DNA of 64,000 bases, taken from Microplitis mediator (lineage: Eukaryota > Arthropoda > Insecta > Hymenoptera > Braconidae). Under the pieces are notes generated by a model, which ran no database searches, was not told the DNA's origin, and worked only from the letters and a program-made list of their open reading frames with translations. Made by a program: the position numbers and the translations under genes. This document shows, one piece after another, positions 50,033-61,887 of this stretch. Location of the stretch: assembly GCF_029852145.1 (NCBI RefSeq), contig NC_079974.1:17958082-18022081 (forward strand), written 5' to 3'. The stretch's first letter is position 1; every line of letters begins with the position of its first letter.

Positions 50033-53000
50033 GTAAGTCTATTTTAATATTAACTCATCTATTTAAATAATAATAATTATTATTATTATTGTTAATTAAA
50101 TATATTACATTAATTTATTAGCTGTCATGAGTAAATGCGCATACAAAAGTTGATTTAATAGATAACATTGCATAGTTTTTTAATCAACAAATTACTCAAG
50201 TGATAAATGTAAGATAAAGTCTTGAGATAAAATATTTAAAAGTGTCACGCGTTTTCTAGTAAACGACAAAAAATAACGAGTGTAAATGTAACTGACAAGT
50301 GGCAATTTTTTAAATTTTTTAGTAAATTAATAACGCAAGTAGAATAAAATTTAAAAGACGCGCTTTTTTTAAATTTCATTATTTTAATTAATTTATTTAT
50401 TTAAAATTTATGAATTTTCTGATGTCTGGTACATTCACACTCAAAAAATGTCAGTGGTTTATTTTTCAATTAATTATTTGATGTCAATTATTTAATCTGT
50501 CAAAAAAATATTTGCGCGGTAAATTTAAAAAAAAAAATTTAGCGGAGTAATTTCCTAAATTGCGAATACAAGAATAAAAGAAATAGTTTCAATGATAAAA
50601 TGACGTAAACAATTCAGACGTTGAGTAGATTGTAGTCTAACAAAGTTCACAATGATTCGATTTAGTAACCTTCGATTAATTTGTAATCACAAAGCAATAT
50701 CTGGTTACAATCATTTTAATTTTATTTAACAATTTAATTATTTATTTATTTAATTATTTAATTATATTGAGTCAATTTTATTTGAATTATTTGTCTGGTG
50801 TAATATTAAGTATAGACAAAAAAAAATGAAAGCAAATTAACGTCAATTGTGTAAATTATTCGTGGAATGTAGAAAAATATATAATAAAATAAATAATTAT
50901 TTAATTTAAAAATTAAATTACATTACGAGTTTAAGAATAAGCAGAGGAAGAACTTGAGACTGCAGTGCAGTGTTGATATTAAGTACAAGTGATTACAGAC
51001 CTACGAGTATGTCGCGGTCAGACATAAAACGATAGCTAGTAGTAGACGATGTTACTAAGTCCGACCTGCCGCAATGTTTGACCTTTACCTCAAATACATC
51101 TTCACTGCATTGCTATTTTTTTTAAGGCCTCAATATTAGTACTAGATAATTATTAAAAAAAAAAATATTCATGTCTTTAAACTAGAGTACAATTAGATGT
51201 AAGTAGACTGACGTTACCATAAATTTATTTATTTTACGTGTCTTAAAATAATTAACTCCACAAAAAAAAGGATTTCTTGGCTCAATAAAATTTTCTCTCA
51301 CCCCTGAAATTTTCTGCATTATAAATTAAAAAGTAAAATTTTTCTGGGGCAAAAAAAAATTATTTCAGACGAGTAAAATTTTTTCTAGTCCTAATAATAT
51401 TTTTATTTTAAATTTACAATGAAAAAAATTTTTCGCGCCATAAAATTATTTATTTCTGTGACTAAATAAGAGATCTTTAATTTGGGGAACTAAAATAAAT
51501 TATTTGTTTATATTTTTTAAAATAAAAAAAAATGATTGAGTTGTAAAGTGGTGATAAAAATGCAGATGAAAAGTCTCGATGTTTAGTTGTAATCCTTAAG
51601 ATGATACTAGGAAATAGTAAATAATGTATGGATGTACCTTGGATAACGCGGAAATAATCGGGAGACTGTTATTATATGCTAGAAAAAAAAAAAGTCGAGA
51701 GTTTATTCTCAAAGTGGCCTTGGTAATCGCGGATCCACAGTCTGGACACGAATTTGCTGTCATTGGAATATTAAATAGACTTAGATAATCCTAGCGCTTT
51801 AGTCTGTGAGAACAAAAAAAATTCATATCATTTAATCCACGTGTTTATATATTTTCTTTATTATATGTATTTATTTTTTATCTAACAGCCAGTGAGTACA
51901 CGTGCTATTTATTAATTACATGTTAATTGAATCATGTCTGTTTATTCACCTGTAATTTGTAATTTCTTGTTTTTTTTTAAATAATTTTATTTAATATTTA
52001 TTGCGCACAAAATAAATAAATAACGATATTTATAAATAAATTTATAATAAATCTTATCTAATTTATTTTTTAAATAGAAAATAAAAATGTTTATCGAAAT
52101 ATAAATTTTATTTTTAATGTTGAAAAACATTTTTATTTGTTTTTTTAAATGGATCGTATATTTATTTATAGTAAGGATGTGATTAATAAAATAAAATCAA
52201 AGGTTTTTAAAATTTAATATCAAGTTATAGATATGTAATTAAAATAATTAAGATGAAAAAAAAATAATATCTACTTGACAAATAATTAATGTATCAAAAT
52301 CTTGTCTAGATGAGTCACACACTCGCGTGGCTTCGATTTATGTACATTGACTGCATTTACTTCCGGCCGTTGAATCAGCATTTTTTCGCGCGCCAATGAA
52401 TGACTCACTGGTGGGCGACCTTTTCTTGCTCGGTCTTTAAAAATCCGTTATCATTATTTCAGATGTTTTCTTTTATATTTTTATCTCAATAAACAACTAA
52501 ACAAAAATACTAAAAACTTTCCTGTGTTATAGATTACAACAGATAAATTTAAAATAATATTCGGCTGATCAAAGATGACAGTCATTTTTCAGAGCGCGAT
52601 GACTAGACCGAAATTAAGACATCACTGTCAGGACAAGTCTATTGAATATTTATATATTTTTTCCATGTGAAAATAGAATTAACATTTTTCTTTTAATTTT
52701 AAAAAAGAAAATAAAAAACAAAGATGCGAATGCACTGCGCGCTGATTTGAGTTGTGATCTCGACCTTGGCGAGGTCTTTGTCGAAGCAAATTCAAATCGG
52801 TATTCTCGACGTCTTGGTATCTTCATTCAGACGTACTTTGAATACAAAGAGTACTATGGCATGTTTTAAAAGTATATCTTTGTAGCCATCGTAAGACAAA
52901 ATTAAGTCACCAGTCAGCATTCAAATTTCGTTCATCTCTTAGAAATAATAATCATTTTTTTAAACTTTTACTTTCAACTCGGTCTATACAATTTAAATAA

Positions 53001-56000
53001 ACTCTTTGTATTTGGATTTGCATTTTTTTTATTCTTAAATATAAATTTCGAAGTACGTGTCATTGACAGTTTACGTATTTATCATTTTTTTTTGTCATCA
53101 AGATCACAATGTATGTAAAAATAAAAATATATTTATTGTACTTTACAACATACGCATACAAATTTATTTTTTTGCATTTTATTTGTATATTTTTTTTAAT
53201 GTAAATAAATTATTCTTAAGGTTTTTTTTTTTAAATTTAACTAAAATTCAAATTCAAATTTTTTTTAATTTAAAAAAAAGATATCAACTAAAGATAATAA
53301 ATTTTTAAAAAATAATCATTACATGAAATCGACGTAAAAACCCATATATTTTAGGCGTGTATAGAAAAATAAAAAGTCTGTTATCATAACAACGATAACA
53401 TTAAATAGATAACTAATAAAAAGATAATGAAATGACCTGAGATTAGAAGTAAAAAATCTCAAGTGCAGCAAATTATCATCATTATTATTTATTTAAAAAA
53501 TTATGATCTCTGTATTCTATTGGTCTAGTAGTTAATTAATGAACTCTGCATAATATCAAAGACGAAATTGACGTAAGATGAGAGATTTGAATTAAACATC
53601 CGGTTCGTGCTCGGGTTCTTACAGCAAAGTGTTGACTTTAAGATAATTTAAATACGACAATGAATCCATTTGTGACACGAATATTATTCTTCTTCTGCTT
53701 CTTCTTCTTCTGTGTAGTATAGTCATATAGTAAGACATTGTCATGATCTAATCCAGGTCAAGGAAGTCTAATAGTTATAGCAAACAACCTGCTGGCCTGG
53801 TCTCAAAGTCTCACCTCGTCGCATCAGAGCTCTTTGGCCCAGACCATCACCACAAGATCACTATTGATCACGTGGATTTTTTAATTACCTGACATGGTGA
53901 CGAATTATCCCTCATTCATCTCGATCGATTGTTTTACAGTCTAACCCCATTCGGCTTTACTCCAATTAATCAACAGAATTTTATTTTTTATATGAATACA
54001 AAAATTCAAATTTTTATTCTCGAGTCGATTAATTTTTCCTACGAATAATTTAAGTATTAGTACACGGAAAAAACAGAATATTAAAAATTAATAAATAATA
54101 GTAAAAAGTGGAATCTGTTATTAATAATTAGTACTATTATGTACTTATAATTAGTACTATTATGTACTTAATGCAAAGTAGTTTACTAATTTTTGTAGAT
54201 TCCTAAAAACTACTATCAATTATTTCAAAAAGTAAGTAAATATTATTACTTTTAGGTATATAAATACGTGACTTATTAGTGAAAATTCATTAATTTATGG
54301 CATATATCTATTAAAAAGTAATGATTGGTCAAATTAAGAATTGCTATCTTAGATACTGATTTTTCCAGCTGAAAAATTGCAAAAGTTACTGACTTTTATT
54401 TTATAAATTCGATGTCACTGATCAATTATTAGCTTAAAATACCATTTATTCATCATTATAAATTAATTTACAATATACATAAATCGAATAAGTAGTAAAT
54501 AATAAAATTAACAATTAGTATACTAGATACTGATTTTTTGCTCATAAAAATACCGAAAACTTTTAACTCTTATTTTATAAATTCTATCCCATTGACTAAT
54601 AATTAATATAAAATGTTATTTATTCGTTATTATAAATTAATTTATTATAGACATAAATCGAATGAGTGGTAAATTTTTTTAATTTTTCTATGTTTACTTG
54701 AATAGTAATAAATAACTGTAGATACAAATTTATCGATTCTTTTTCATATTAATTTAAATATACGAAATTACAAATTTAGCTCTTCTATGTGTATCAAATT
54801 TGAATATAAATAATAGCCATTTTGTAATATATAATGATCCTGGTTTGATATTAGTATACAAATATACTAATTTTAAGTCAAAAATAAACTACAAACTATT
54901 AAAATTTTGAGCATCATTTTTTTCCGTGTACGTCAATAAACTCTGATAGTTACTCATTGATTGCCTTGGGATTTATTATGATTATTTTTCAATCATGACA
55001 ATTCATTCCACCAGGAAAAAAATTACCAGACACCTGGAATCTGATGAAGGGAAATAACTTCTTGGAAGTATTCACATCTCTTATAAATTATGAATCATCA
55101 TAAGCCTCCGGAAATTCATTACTACTAAAGCGTTTACTAATTTTACTATCATTTTTTATTTTAATTCCACCAGTGATTTACCTTTCATTCAAATTAAAAA
55201 AAATTCAATCTCTCCTTATTTAGTAAATCAATGAAAGTATTTTTTTATCAATTTATTTCAAATCGCCTCAATGTACAGACTAAGTGAACTAGTTTATGAA
55301 CAACAATTGATGATAAAAAATTTCTGGAGAATTGTATCGATAGTAAATATTTTTAAAATATATATATATACTGATATTTCCTATTGAAATCGAGACTTTA
55401 ATAGGTCACTATATTTTTTTATCGGTCCGCGGATGTGTAGATAAGATTTGACAAAAAATTACTTGGTACCAAAAATAGATTGAGCTGCATTATTTTTTTT
55501 TTTTAGATTCCACTCTAAAGATAAACGAAAATAAATTTTTGAAAAATTTTTGTTTCCTTCAATAGAAGTTTGGAAAATAAAAAAACTCTAGTTAAAAAAA
55601 AATTTAGTTTGAAAGTGATAGCAAATTTAATGGCGGAAAATTTAAAAAAATGCACGTTCAGATGATTGGAGATAAAACAGGCTATAGAAATAAAAGGCGC
55701 CTGTTCTGAACCTTCTCAACAGAATATTAATAATGTCGCCTTGTATAAACAAGACACAAGACAGAAGACATAACAGTACCGTCTCTGTTAGAATCGTGAG
55801 GTCGGTAACCCAAACTCTTGTAGTGTAGGTCCATCACGAGAATCACTGGTATCGCGGGTCATAAACACTTAGCTCGGTGTCATAGACCTCTAACTCCTTA
55901 TTTCATATATTAATATCCCACAATAGCATTAAACAAACTCGCGATTCACGACCGCGACTCGCAAATCGCGAGTTACAATCGTAATAAAAATTTCGGTGTT

Positions 56001-59000
56001 TTAAAATTTCCTGTTCGGGTCTACGACATGATCAGAACAAAAAAAAAAACATGTTAATTTTCATACTCTACTCTGTGAATCATCTTTTTGTTTCTCTGTT
56101 AATGAGTGGGTGTGACGAATTAAAAAAGTATTATTTTTTTTTTAACTATAAAAATATAAGGAAGCTTTGATACAGATATCGCGATAAAATAAATCGTAAA
56201 ATAATTTAAAATGAAAAAAATTGACTCACATAACATACACAAGGTCATGGTAAAATTTACTCATTGATAATGTTTACTATCTTAGCTGATTGTTTGCTAA
56301 CATAAAAAGTGTTTTGTAATATTTACTTTATTTATTTTTAATTGCAGAGATATTTGTCGCAATTCGGATACTTACCACCGGTGAACCCAACAAGCGGTGG
56401 AATAATTTCCGAAGACACTGTTTACAAAGCGATCATGGATTTCCAAGCATTCGCTGGCTTAAATGTAACAGGTAATAAATTAAATACTCTAAAAAAAATC
56501 GGGATTTTATTTCACTCAAAATTTAAATCCGGATTCTCGGAGTTCTGAAGTTTTGGAAAAAATACTCCGCATTTACTACAGTTCGGAGTTTAAATATTTA
56601 AATAAACTCCCCTGCAGTGAATTTTACCCCAAGGGTATGAATAAATAAACAGTCATCCGCTTCCTATTCACTGTAGATTTAATCCGCGTTCACTCTGCGA
56701 ATTTTTTTCAATGTAAATATTTATTTTATAAATTATTTAAATTTGAATTCCATTGGTCAGTATAAAAATCGATAACGTTTCAAATTATAATCCTTTATTC
56801 TCTAAGCTACGACCATAAACGTGATTTTAAATTATTAAATATTCTTTGTCATATATATCGCGATCGTGATAACGTAAATTGTCTTTGAGTACCGAGACAT
56901 GAAAACGATGCTCATGATCAACAAAACGACGAAGACAACGACAACGACATCGACTACGAAGAATCTATGGTGGTGGTCATGATGCTTGTGAATCATTCAT
57001 AAAGCAACGGATGTATCAAAGATATAAAAGAATGACGCGTGCTCGAAGGCCATGAGTGCTAAAAAAATTAAAAAATTTACACTTGGAAAATTAAATTATA
57101 AATAATCGCCATTACGTGATTTAAATATTATGGTAAAATTTTTTAAATTTTATTTAAAATGTCAAAGGTCACAATTAAAATCTAAATATATATTTATATA
57201 TATAATAAATAAAATTAACCTGTTGGCATTATCAACTTGACGTTTTCTCCATAGTCACTGTCAAGGCCGTGTCCAGTAGTCTCGTTTATCGCAAGAAATA
57301 AATGAGAAACTTGTTTTCCACGAGGCCAATAATAATTATTTACATCACTTTTAAATTCTACAACATTTGTATCTATAAAATATATAAAATAATAATTTTA
57401 TCAACGGGCCTAATTTAATATATGATAATTTATCTTCGGGATCCGAGTGATTCATATATAAATAGTCCAAAGTATGTCTGAATCATTTCGATCCATTCAT
57501 ACCCCAGTAATTTATCAACTCACTGAAATTACAATTATTATTTTATTATTGTAAATAATAATAACTGTCAATTATAAAAGTTGAGGTGATAGTTAATGAA
57601 TTTAATGCGAACCCGTTGGCCTAGACAAAATAAAATATTACGTTTGTATGAAAGACATTTGCAAGAGATTTTAGTGCCAAGGTAATCCTCCAATAAACAA
57701 TACAATAAAATAAAATAAAAATACAATTGAATAAAATACAACAGTTGTATATCATATTTATAAATATATGAAGCGAATAGTCGAGTATTTTTCCAATGGG
57801 AATTACTTCGCCCCTGAGTGCTGATCAACAAGGAAATAAAGAGGATTGTAAAAAAAAGGAAGATCTCGGCGCCATAAACAGATTATCGATGCGGAAGGCG
57901 TGTTTCGTATTATCCAATAAAATAAAAAAATATGTTAATAAATATACTGTGGAATTGTTAAGACTGTAATTGCAGTAAACAGTAAGAGGCAATTGGATAA
58001 CGAAATTATTCAATCTAACACCCCATCATCCTTACAGGCCTTACGCGATGACGAATAACAATAATTATTTATTCCAATGAATTTATGTGACTTCATTCGA
58101 TCAGGATAACATATATATGTATATATATTGTAAATATAGGAAAACAAATAACTTTACCATTAGTTAATTCTCTTAAACAATTTTTCTAAACAAGTAATTT
58201 ACTAGTATGACCTGCATTTAAACCTTTACCGTGAATTTATCATGTTAACTCGCATGTTTAATCATAAATATGATGTATGATAACATAAATACGTTAACAC
58301 ATTTATAACTCAGTGACGAAAAGGAAAAAAAAGTATTGCTAATGTTTTGTATCCGTCATGGAAAAAACGTCATATTGATTTATTTTTTATTGCGTGTGTA
58401 AAATAGAATAAAAAAATTCCATTCTATTAAATTAATTAAAATGTATTTTATAATTTATGTTTTTTGTACAGGTTCAATGGATAATGACACTGCTACTATG
58501 ATGTCTTTGCCAAGATGTGGAGTAAAAGACAAAGTAGGAGCCAGTACTGACGGCAGATCAAGACGTTATGCATTACAAGGTATATAATTATTTATATAAT
58601 TGTTTGTTAAATATTACGAAAAATATATAGATTTCACTTGTATAAGAATACATAATAATTATATTACATTAAAATATATTTTAAAACGATTCGATATAGC
58701 GTTTTTCCGACGACCTCACTCACGTTTTGTCATTCACGTGATTTCCCTTAGAATAATTTATTGGTCAATTGCGTTTCTCGTGCATGACACAACCAGAGCT
58801 ATTCACTCAAGCATAAACAGATAGACAAATCGATTTTTATCGATTCACTGCCGTTAATATTTTTTTAAATAATTTTTATTATTTTATTAAAACCCGCAGT
58901 TTTTAAATCACCCGCGCTTTGTTAATCATCATTCATTTGTATATTTTTTAAATAAATAGTAATTTGTAATTTATAATCTTTGATTGATTGATTGGTGGGT

Positions 59001-61887
59001 GGTAATTATGAGTAATAAAAAATCGTTTCTTTATTTTAAACTTTCAAGATAAATTTAACTCAAATTTAACCGCCAAAAATAAAATAATTTGAAAATTTAA
59101 ATTGCCGCCTTTTCCTAGAAACTCAACTGATTTTTTAAATTTTTGAACTTGATCACGATAATTACCTGAGCATAAGAATAAGTATACAAAATTTCATAAT
59201 CATCGGCCAAAAACTTTCAAAATTATAATAATGACATTTTTACCATAACACAAAAATCGCGTAACTTTGAACTTTTATTAATAATGAAAAAATTATCGTA
59301 AACAAAAAATAAAAAAAGGAAAATATATCCAATTTTATCACCTATGACGTCATTTCTACCGAATGTGGCTACATGTCCGTTAAAAAGTTTTCAGAAAAAA
59401 GTGGCGGGTTTTTCGTAAATTTGAAAATTTAAAATCGCCACCTTTTAAACTAATTGACTGATTTTGCCCATCTTTGAACTTAACCGAGATCATTCATAAA
59501 ATAAGCCTGCCAAGTTTCATTAAGACCCGATTTGAATTGTAACTGCCGTCGCAACAAAGCGCGTTATATATACACACATATAAACTTTTGAACCAATGGT
59601 ATTTTTGGAACCTACTCGTATTATTCCATGGGAAAATACTTTTAAAATTCCACCATGGGGGCAAATTCAATAGATAGATGTCTATAAAATCTACTAAAAA
59701 TAGTTGAATAATTATCACGCGCAAGCTATGAGTACAGATTATGCAACATTAATGTTACTAAGCGTGTTATGACCACCTTAAATAATTACCGTCGATATAA
59801 ACTCAACTATTCTACTCTACTCTACTCTCAGTGTGTGTTAAATATGTAGGAGTTACTCTGTATGTCATTGCATAAGGGCAAATCATTCATAGTCATCCCG
59901 CAATTGCACGCAACAGCTAATAATCTAAAATTTTTTATTTAAAATCGCGGAAAAAAAAGAAAACAATAAAATGTAGACATATATTATCACATAAATACAT
60001 ATTGAGTACTAAATTTTAAAAAGTAGTTTGCGTGTACAATAATATTATGATAAATGATAAGATTGATCTTCAGGAAAGTGTCAAGGTTTTGTTTTTACAT
60101 TCATTAATTTATAAATTTTCCATTTTCTAAAGATTAATATTTAATAATTAGTATTTATTTATATTTAAAGGATCTAGATGGCGAGTTAAAAAGCTCACAT
60201 ACAAAATAAGTAAGTATCCAAGGTCACTTGATAAAGCATCAGTAGACAAAGATATTGCCCGAGCATTTGCGGTCTGGTCAGAGCACACAGATCTTACATT
60301 TACGCAAAAAAAAACCGGACAAGTCCACATTGACATCAGATTCGAACGCGGAGAGCACGGAGACGGTGATCCATTTGATGGTCCAGGAGGAACACTCGCT
60401 CATGCATATTTTCCAGTCTATGGTGGTGACGCCCATTTCGATGACTCGGAACACTGGTCTATCAACAGCTACCGCGGGACAAATTTATTCCAAGTCGCTG
60501 CTCATGAGTTCGGTCATTCTCTGGGTCTGAGTCACAGCGACATTAAATCCGCATTGATGGCGCCGTTCTATCGAGGATACGAACCAAATTTTATGCTCGA
60601 TGGTGATGACGTTTATGGGATTCAAGTGAGTATTCATAATCATTCAAAATTTTATCAATTAGATGATAATAATAATCATGGGAATTTATTTATTCCAGGC
60701 ATTGTACGGCGCTAAAGCACTGGAAGCAAGTGATACAGAAGTACATCAACGCACAACATCGAGTCCGACTGGTGAAGAAGACTCAGTTTTATGCGCAGAC
60801 TCAAAAGTCGATACCATGTTCAATTCCGCTGATGGTCATACATTTGTATTCAAAGGTAAATAGACTTGATTATAAATTGTCTTCTTATAAATAATAATTA
60901 CAGATATATCTAGTAATATATCTATGCTGCATAAATTTGCCCGGCAAAACAACAATTTGTCGTAAACAATTAATCTTTATAATTATACGGTGGGTTTAAA
61001 CGTAGTAGCCAGTCATAGTTGTAACCGGAAATAATTTACAGGCGATTACTACTGGATGTTAACGGACGACGGTGTGGCCAGCGGGTATCCTAGACTGATA
61101 AGTAGTTCCTGGAAAGGATTGCCAGGGAAAATCGATGCCGCTTTTACGTACAAGAACGGCAAAACATATTTCTTCAAGGTAATAAAAAAAAACTAACCAT
61201 CTCTCCATCGGTCTAGTTCTTTATAATTACAGCCTATGATATTTATCTTCTTAAAAATCGCTTGTAGGGATCTAAGTACTGGAGGTACGTAGGGAAGAGA
61301 ATTGACGGCGACTACCCGAAGGACATCAGCGAAGGATTCACCGGAATACCCGACAATATTGACGCAGTGACCGTATGGACGGGCAACGGAAAAATTTACT
61401 TTTACAAAGGAACTAAATTCTGGAGATTCGATCCCGCTCAACGACCCCCAGTTAAAAGTACATATCCGAAATTAATTTCTAATTGGGAAGGAGTACCCAA
61501 TAATGTCGACGCAGCCTTAACTTATCACGGGTACACGTATTTCTTCAAAGACAATGCGTACTATCGGTTTAACGACCGGACATTCTCCGTAAGTTATCGT
61601 TAATTTTTAAATGTCTATTTGTACCAACGGTCTGAGACTTTAATCGTTTGTTTTTGTCGCAGGTCGATGTGGCTGAACCAGCGTTCCCGAGAGCAACAGC
61701 GTTCTGGTGGTTCGGATGTAAATCTGCGAGTCGAGGGACACTAGGTAATATCGCATGGAAAAATAATTACTCAATAAATGATACGGAGTCTGGAAACTTG
61801 GACACTAACGCCGGCGGTTTCCTTGGCGATGACAGTAATCATGAGGGTGATGATATCGGTGACATTATTTTTGATGCAGGTACTTGA
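49892..61887 (+). CDS. Mmp1: Secreted matrix metalloproteinase, Mmp1 type (8 exons)
   Basis: Zinc endopeptidase that cleaves extracellular matrix in tissue remodelling, wound repair and tracheal growth (family knowledge). Exons: 49892-50032, 56348-56471, 58472-58579, 60171-60625, 60699-60855, 61042-61178, 61268-61588, 61663-61887. Phases all match and total 556 codons with stop. Residues: hydrophobic signal about 17-31, peptidoglycan-binding-like propeptide about 45-90, cysteine switch PRCGVKD at 102-108 (zinc-ligand C104), furin-type RSRR at 117-120, catalytic HEFGHSLGLSH at 236-246 (E237 general base), Met-turn ALMAP with M254, hinge about 277-307, hemopexin propeller C308 to C500, acidic tail 501-555. 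Length fits insect Mmp1 (about 540-590). No C-terminal hydrophobic segment is visible, so a secreted form is expected if translation ends at 61887. A donor-like GT at 61880 leaves room for an alternative last exon beyond what I can identify. Confidence 0.94.
50277..50443. mobile_element. E-family MITE, copy 4
   Basis: CGAGTGTAAATGTAACTGAC to GTCTGGTACATTCACACTC; flanks AAAAAATAA and AAAAAATGT (7 of 9). It lies near the start of Mmp1 intron 1. It is the only E copy not at a B repeat. Confidence 0.75.
51261..51465. repeat. H repeat in Mmp1 intron 1
   Basis: CACAAAAAAAAGGATTTCTT at left, with GCATTATAAATTAAAAAGT and CGCCATAAAATTATTTATTT further right; ends decayed. Matches the 15.7-kb copy in its left end. 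Confidence 0.55.
52311..52407. promoter_or_regulatory. Pair of consensus AP-1 sites in Mmp1 intron 1
   Basis: TGAGTCA at 52311-52317 and TGACTCA at 52401-52407, 90 bases apart, in a locally G+C-richer patch with CGCG words. A third TGACTCA lies at 56222-56228, 120 bases before exon 2. AP-1 (Jun/Fos) control of Mmp1 by JNK signalling is established in Drosophila; that these sites act here is inference. By composition I expect about five or six such words by chance in the window, so only their pairing and place are notable. Confidence 0.35.
54061..54930 (+). mobile_element. Family A element, copy 5
   Basis: CACGGAAAAAA at 54063 to TTTTTTCCGTG at 54928, TA on both sides, 866 bases. The extra length is a local tandem duplication of about 23 bases near 54125-54170 (ATTAGTACTATTATGTACTT twice). 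It lies in Mmp1 intron 1. Confidence 0.85.
55936..55974. promoter_or_regulatory. Perfect 11-bp inverted repeat, CGCG-rich, in Mmp1 intron 1
   Basis: AACTCGCGATT (55936-55946) and its exact reverse complement AATCGCGAGTT (55964-55974) flank 17 bases that also hold CGCGACTCGC. The block lies about 375 bases before exon 2. It could be a transcription-factor site pair or an RNA hairpin; the function is unknown. Confidence 0.4.
56348..56471 (+). CDS. Mmp1: Mmp1 exon 2: propeptide
   Basis: Acceptor TTAATTGCAG. RYLSQFGYLPPVNP followed by AIMDFQAFAGLNVTG is the peptidoglycan-binding-like prodomain of MMPs. Phase 0 in, phase 1 out. Confidence 0.93.
56472..58471 (+). other. Mmp1 intron 2
   Basis: 2.0 kb, GTAATA to TGTACAG. 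A short GAC/ACG-type trinucleotide run at about 56925-56965. I see nothing else identifiable. Confidence 0.7.
58472..58579 (+). CDS. Mmp1: Mmp1 exon 3: cysteine switch and furin-type site
   Basis: Acceptor TTTGTACAG. It carries PRCGVKD, whose cysteine holds the catalytic zinc in the latent enzyme. GRSRRYALQG follows: RSRR is a furin-type cleavage site, so intracellular activation is likely. Phase 1 both sides. Confidence 0.93.
58580..60170 (+). other. Mmp1 intron 3
   Basis: 1.6 kb, GTATAT to TTTAAAG. It contains two diverged direct repeats (59085-59210 and 59415-59525). Otherwise A+T-rich. Confidence 0.7.
59085..59525. repeat. Two diverged direct repeats in Mmp1 intron 3
   Basis: AAATTTAAATTGCCGCCTTTT... 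at 59085-59210 and AATTTAAAATCGCCACCTTT at 59415-59525. They share ACTGATTTT, TTTGAACTT and AAGTTTCATTA-like blocks in the same order, about 325 bases apart. Confidence 0.6.
60171..60625 (+). CDS. Mmp1: Mmp1 exon 4: catalytic domain
   Basis: The whole metalloproteinase fold is in one exon: RWRVKKLTYKISKYP start; structural zinc/calcium region with IDIRFERGEHGDGDPFDGPG and LAHAYFP; catalytic zinc motif HEFGHSLGLSHS; Met-turn MAP; and FMLDGDDVYGIQ at the end. All three zinc histidines and the glutamate are present. Phase 1 in, phase 0 out. Confidence 0.97.
60699..60855 (+). CDS. Mmp1: Mmp1 exon 5: hinge and hemopexin blade 1 start
   Basis: ALYGAKALEASDTEVHQR begins a short linker (about 31 residues), then CADSKVDTMFNSADGHTFVF starts the hemopexin propeller with its first disulphide cysteine. 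Ends in phase 1 after 157 bases. Confidence 0.93.
61042..61178 (+). CDS. Mmp1: Mmp1 exon 6: hemopexin blades 1-2
   Basis: GDYYWMLTDDGVASGYPRLI then IDAAFTYKNGKTYFFK: the alternating aromatic pattern of hemopexin repeats. The 73-base intron before the last codons of exon 7 context and phases (1 in, 0 out) agree with neighbours. Confidence 0.93.
61268..61588 (+). CDS. Mmp1: Mmp1 exon 7: hemopexin blades 2-4
   Basis: GSKYWRYVGKRIDGDYPK, then IDAVTVWTGNGKIYFYKG, then TKFWRFDP and VDAALTYHGYTYFFK, then YYRFNDRTFS: successive hemopexin blades that in MMPs position substrate and inhibitors. 107 codons, phase 0 both sides. Confidence 0.95.
61663..61887 (+). CDS. Mmp1: Mmp1 exon 8: hemopexin end and acidic tail
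   Basis: VDVAEPAFPRATAFWWFGC closes the propeller with the second disulphide cysteine. The frame then stays open for 55 codons, rich in Asp, Gly, Asn and Glu (ending DDIGDIIFDAGT), and stops at TGA 61885-61887. The reading to this stop is the simplest model. Donor-like words occur after GTL (61746) and at 61880, and insect Mmp1 genes are known to vary at this end, so isoforms are possible. Confidence 0.8.
   Translation, partial: VDVAEPAFPRATAFWWFGCKSASRGTLGNIAWKNNYSINDTESGNLDTNAGGFLGDDSNHEGDDIGDIIFDAGT

Larger units (their letters stand above)
50033..56347 (+). other. Mmp1 intron 1 (6.3 kb)
   Basis: GTAAGT to TTGCAG. It contains one E-family repeat, one H-family repeat, one family A element, the AP-1 pair, the CGCG inverted repeat and a CTT microsatellite near 53684-53712. 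Less A+T-rich patches at 52560-52870 and 53580-53960 may be regulatory; nothing coding was recognised. Confidence 0.7.

Noticed and set aside
52642..52869. 75-codon + strand frame in Mmp1 intron 1
   Set aside because: The second half is less A+T-rich but matches no MMP part, and has no acceptor or donor that would join the Mmp1 frame.
60255..60530. 91-codon + strand frame overlapping the Mmp1 catalytic exon
   Set aside because: It is in a different frame from HEFGHSLGLSH and is a shadow of the true exon.
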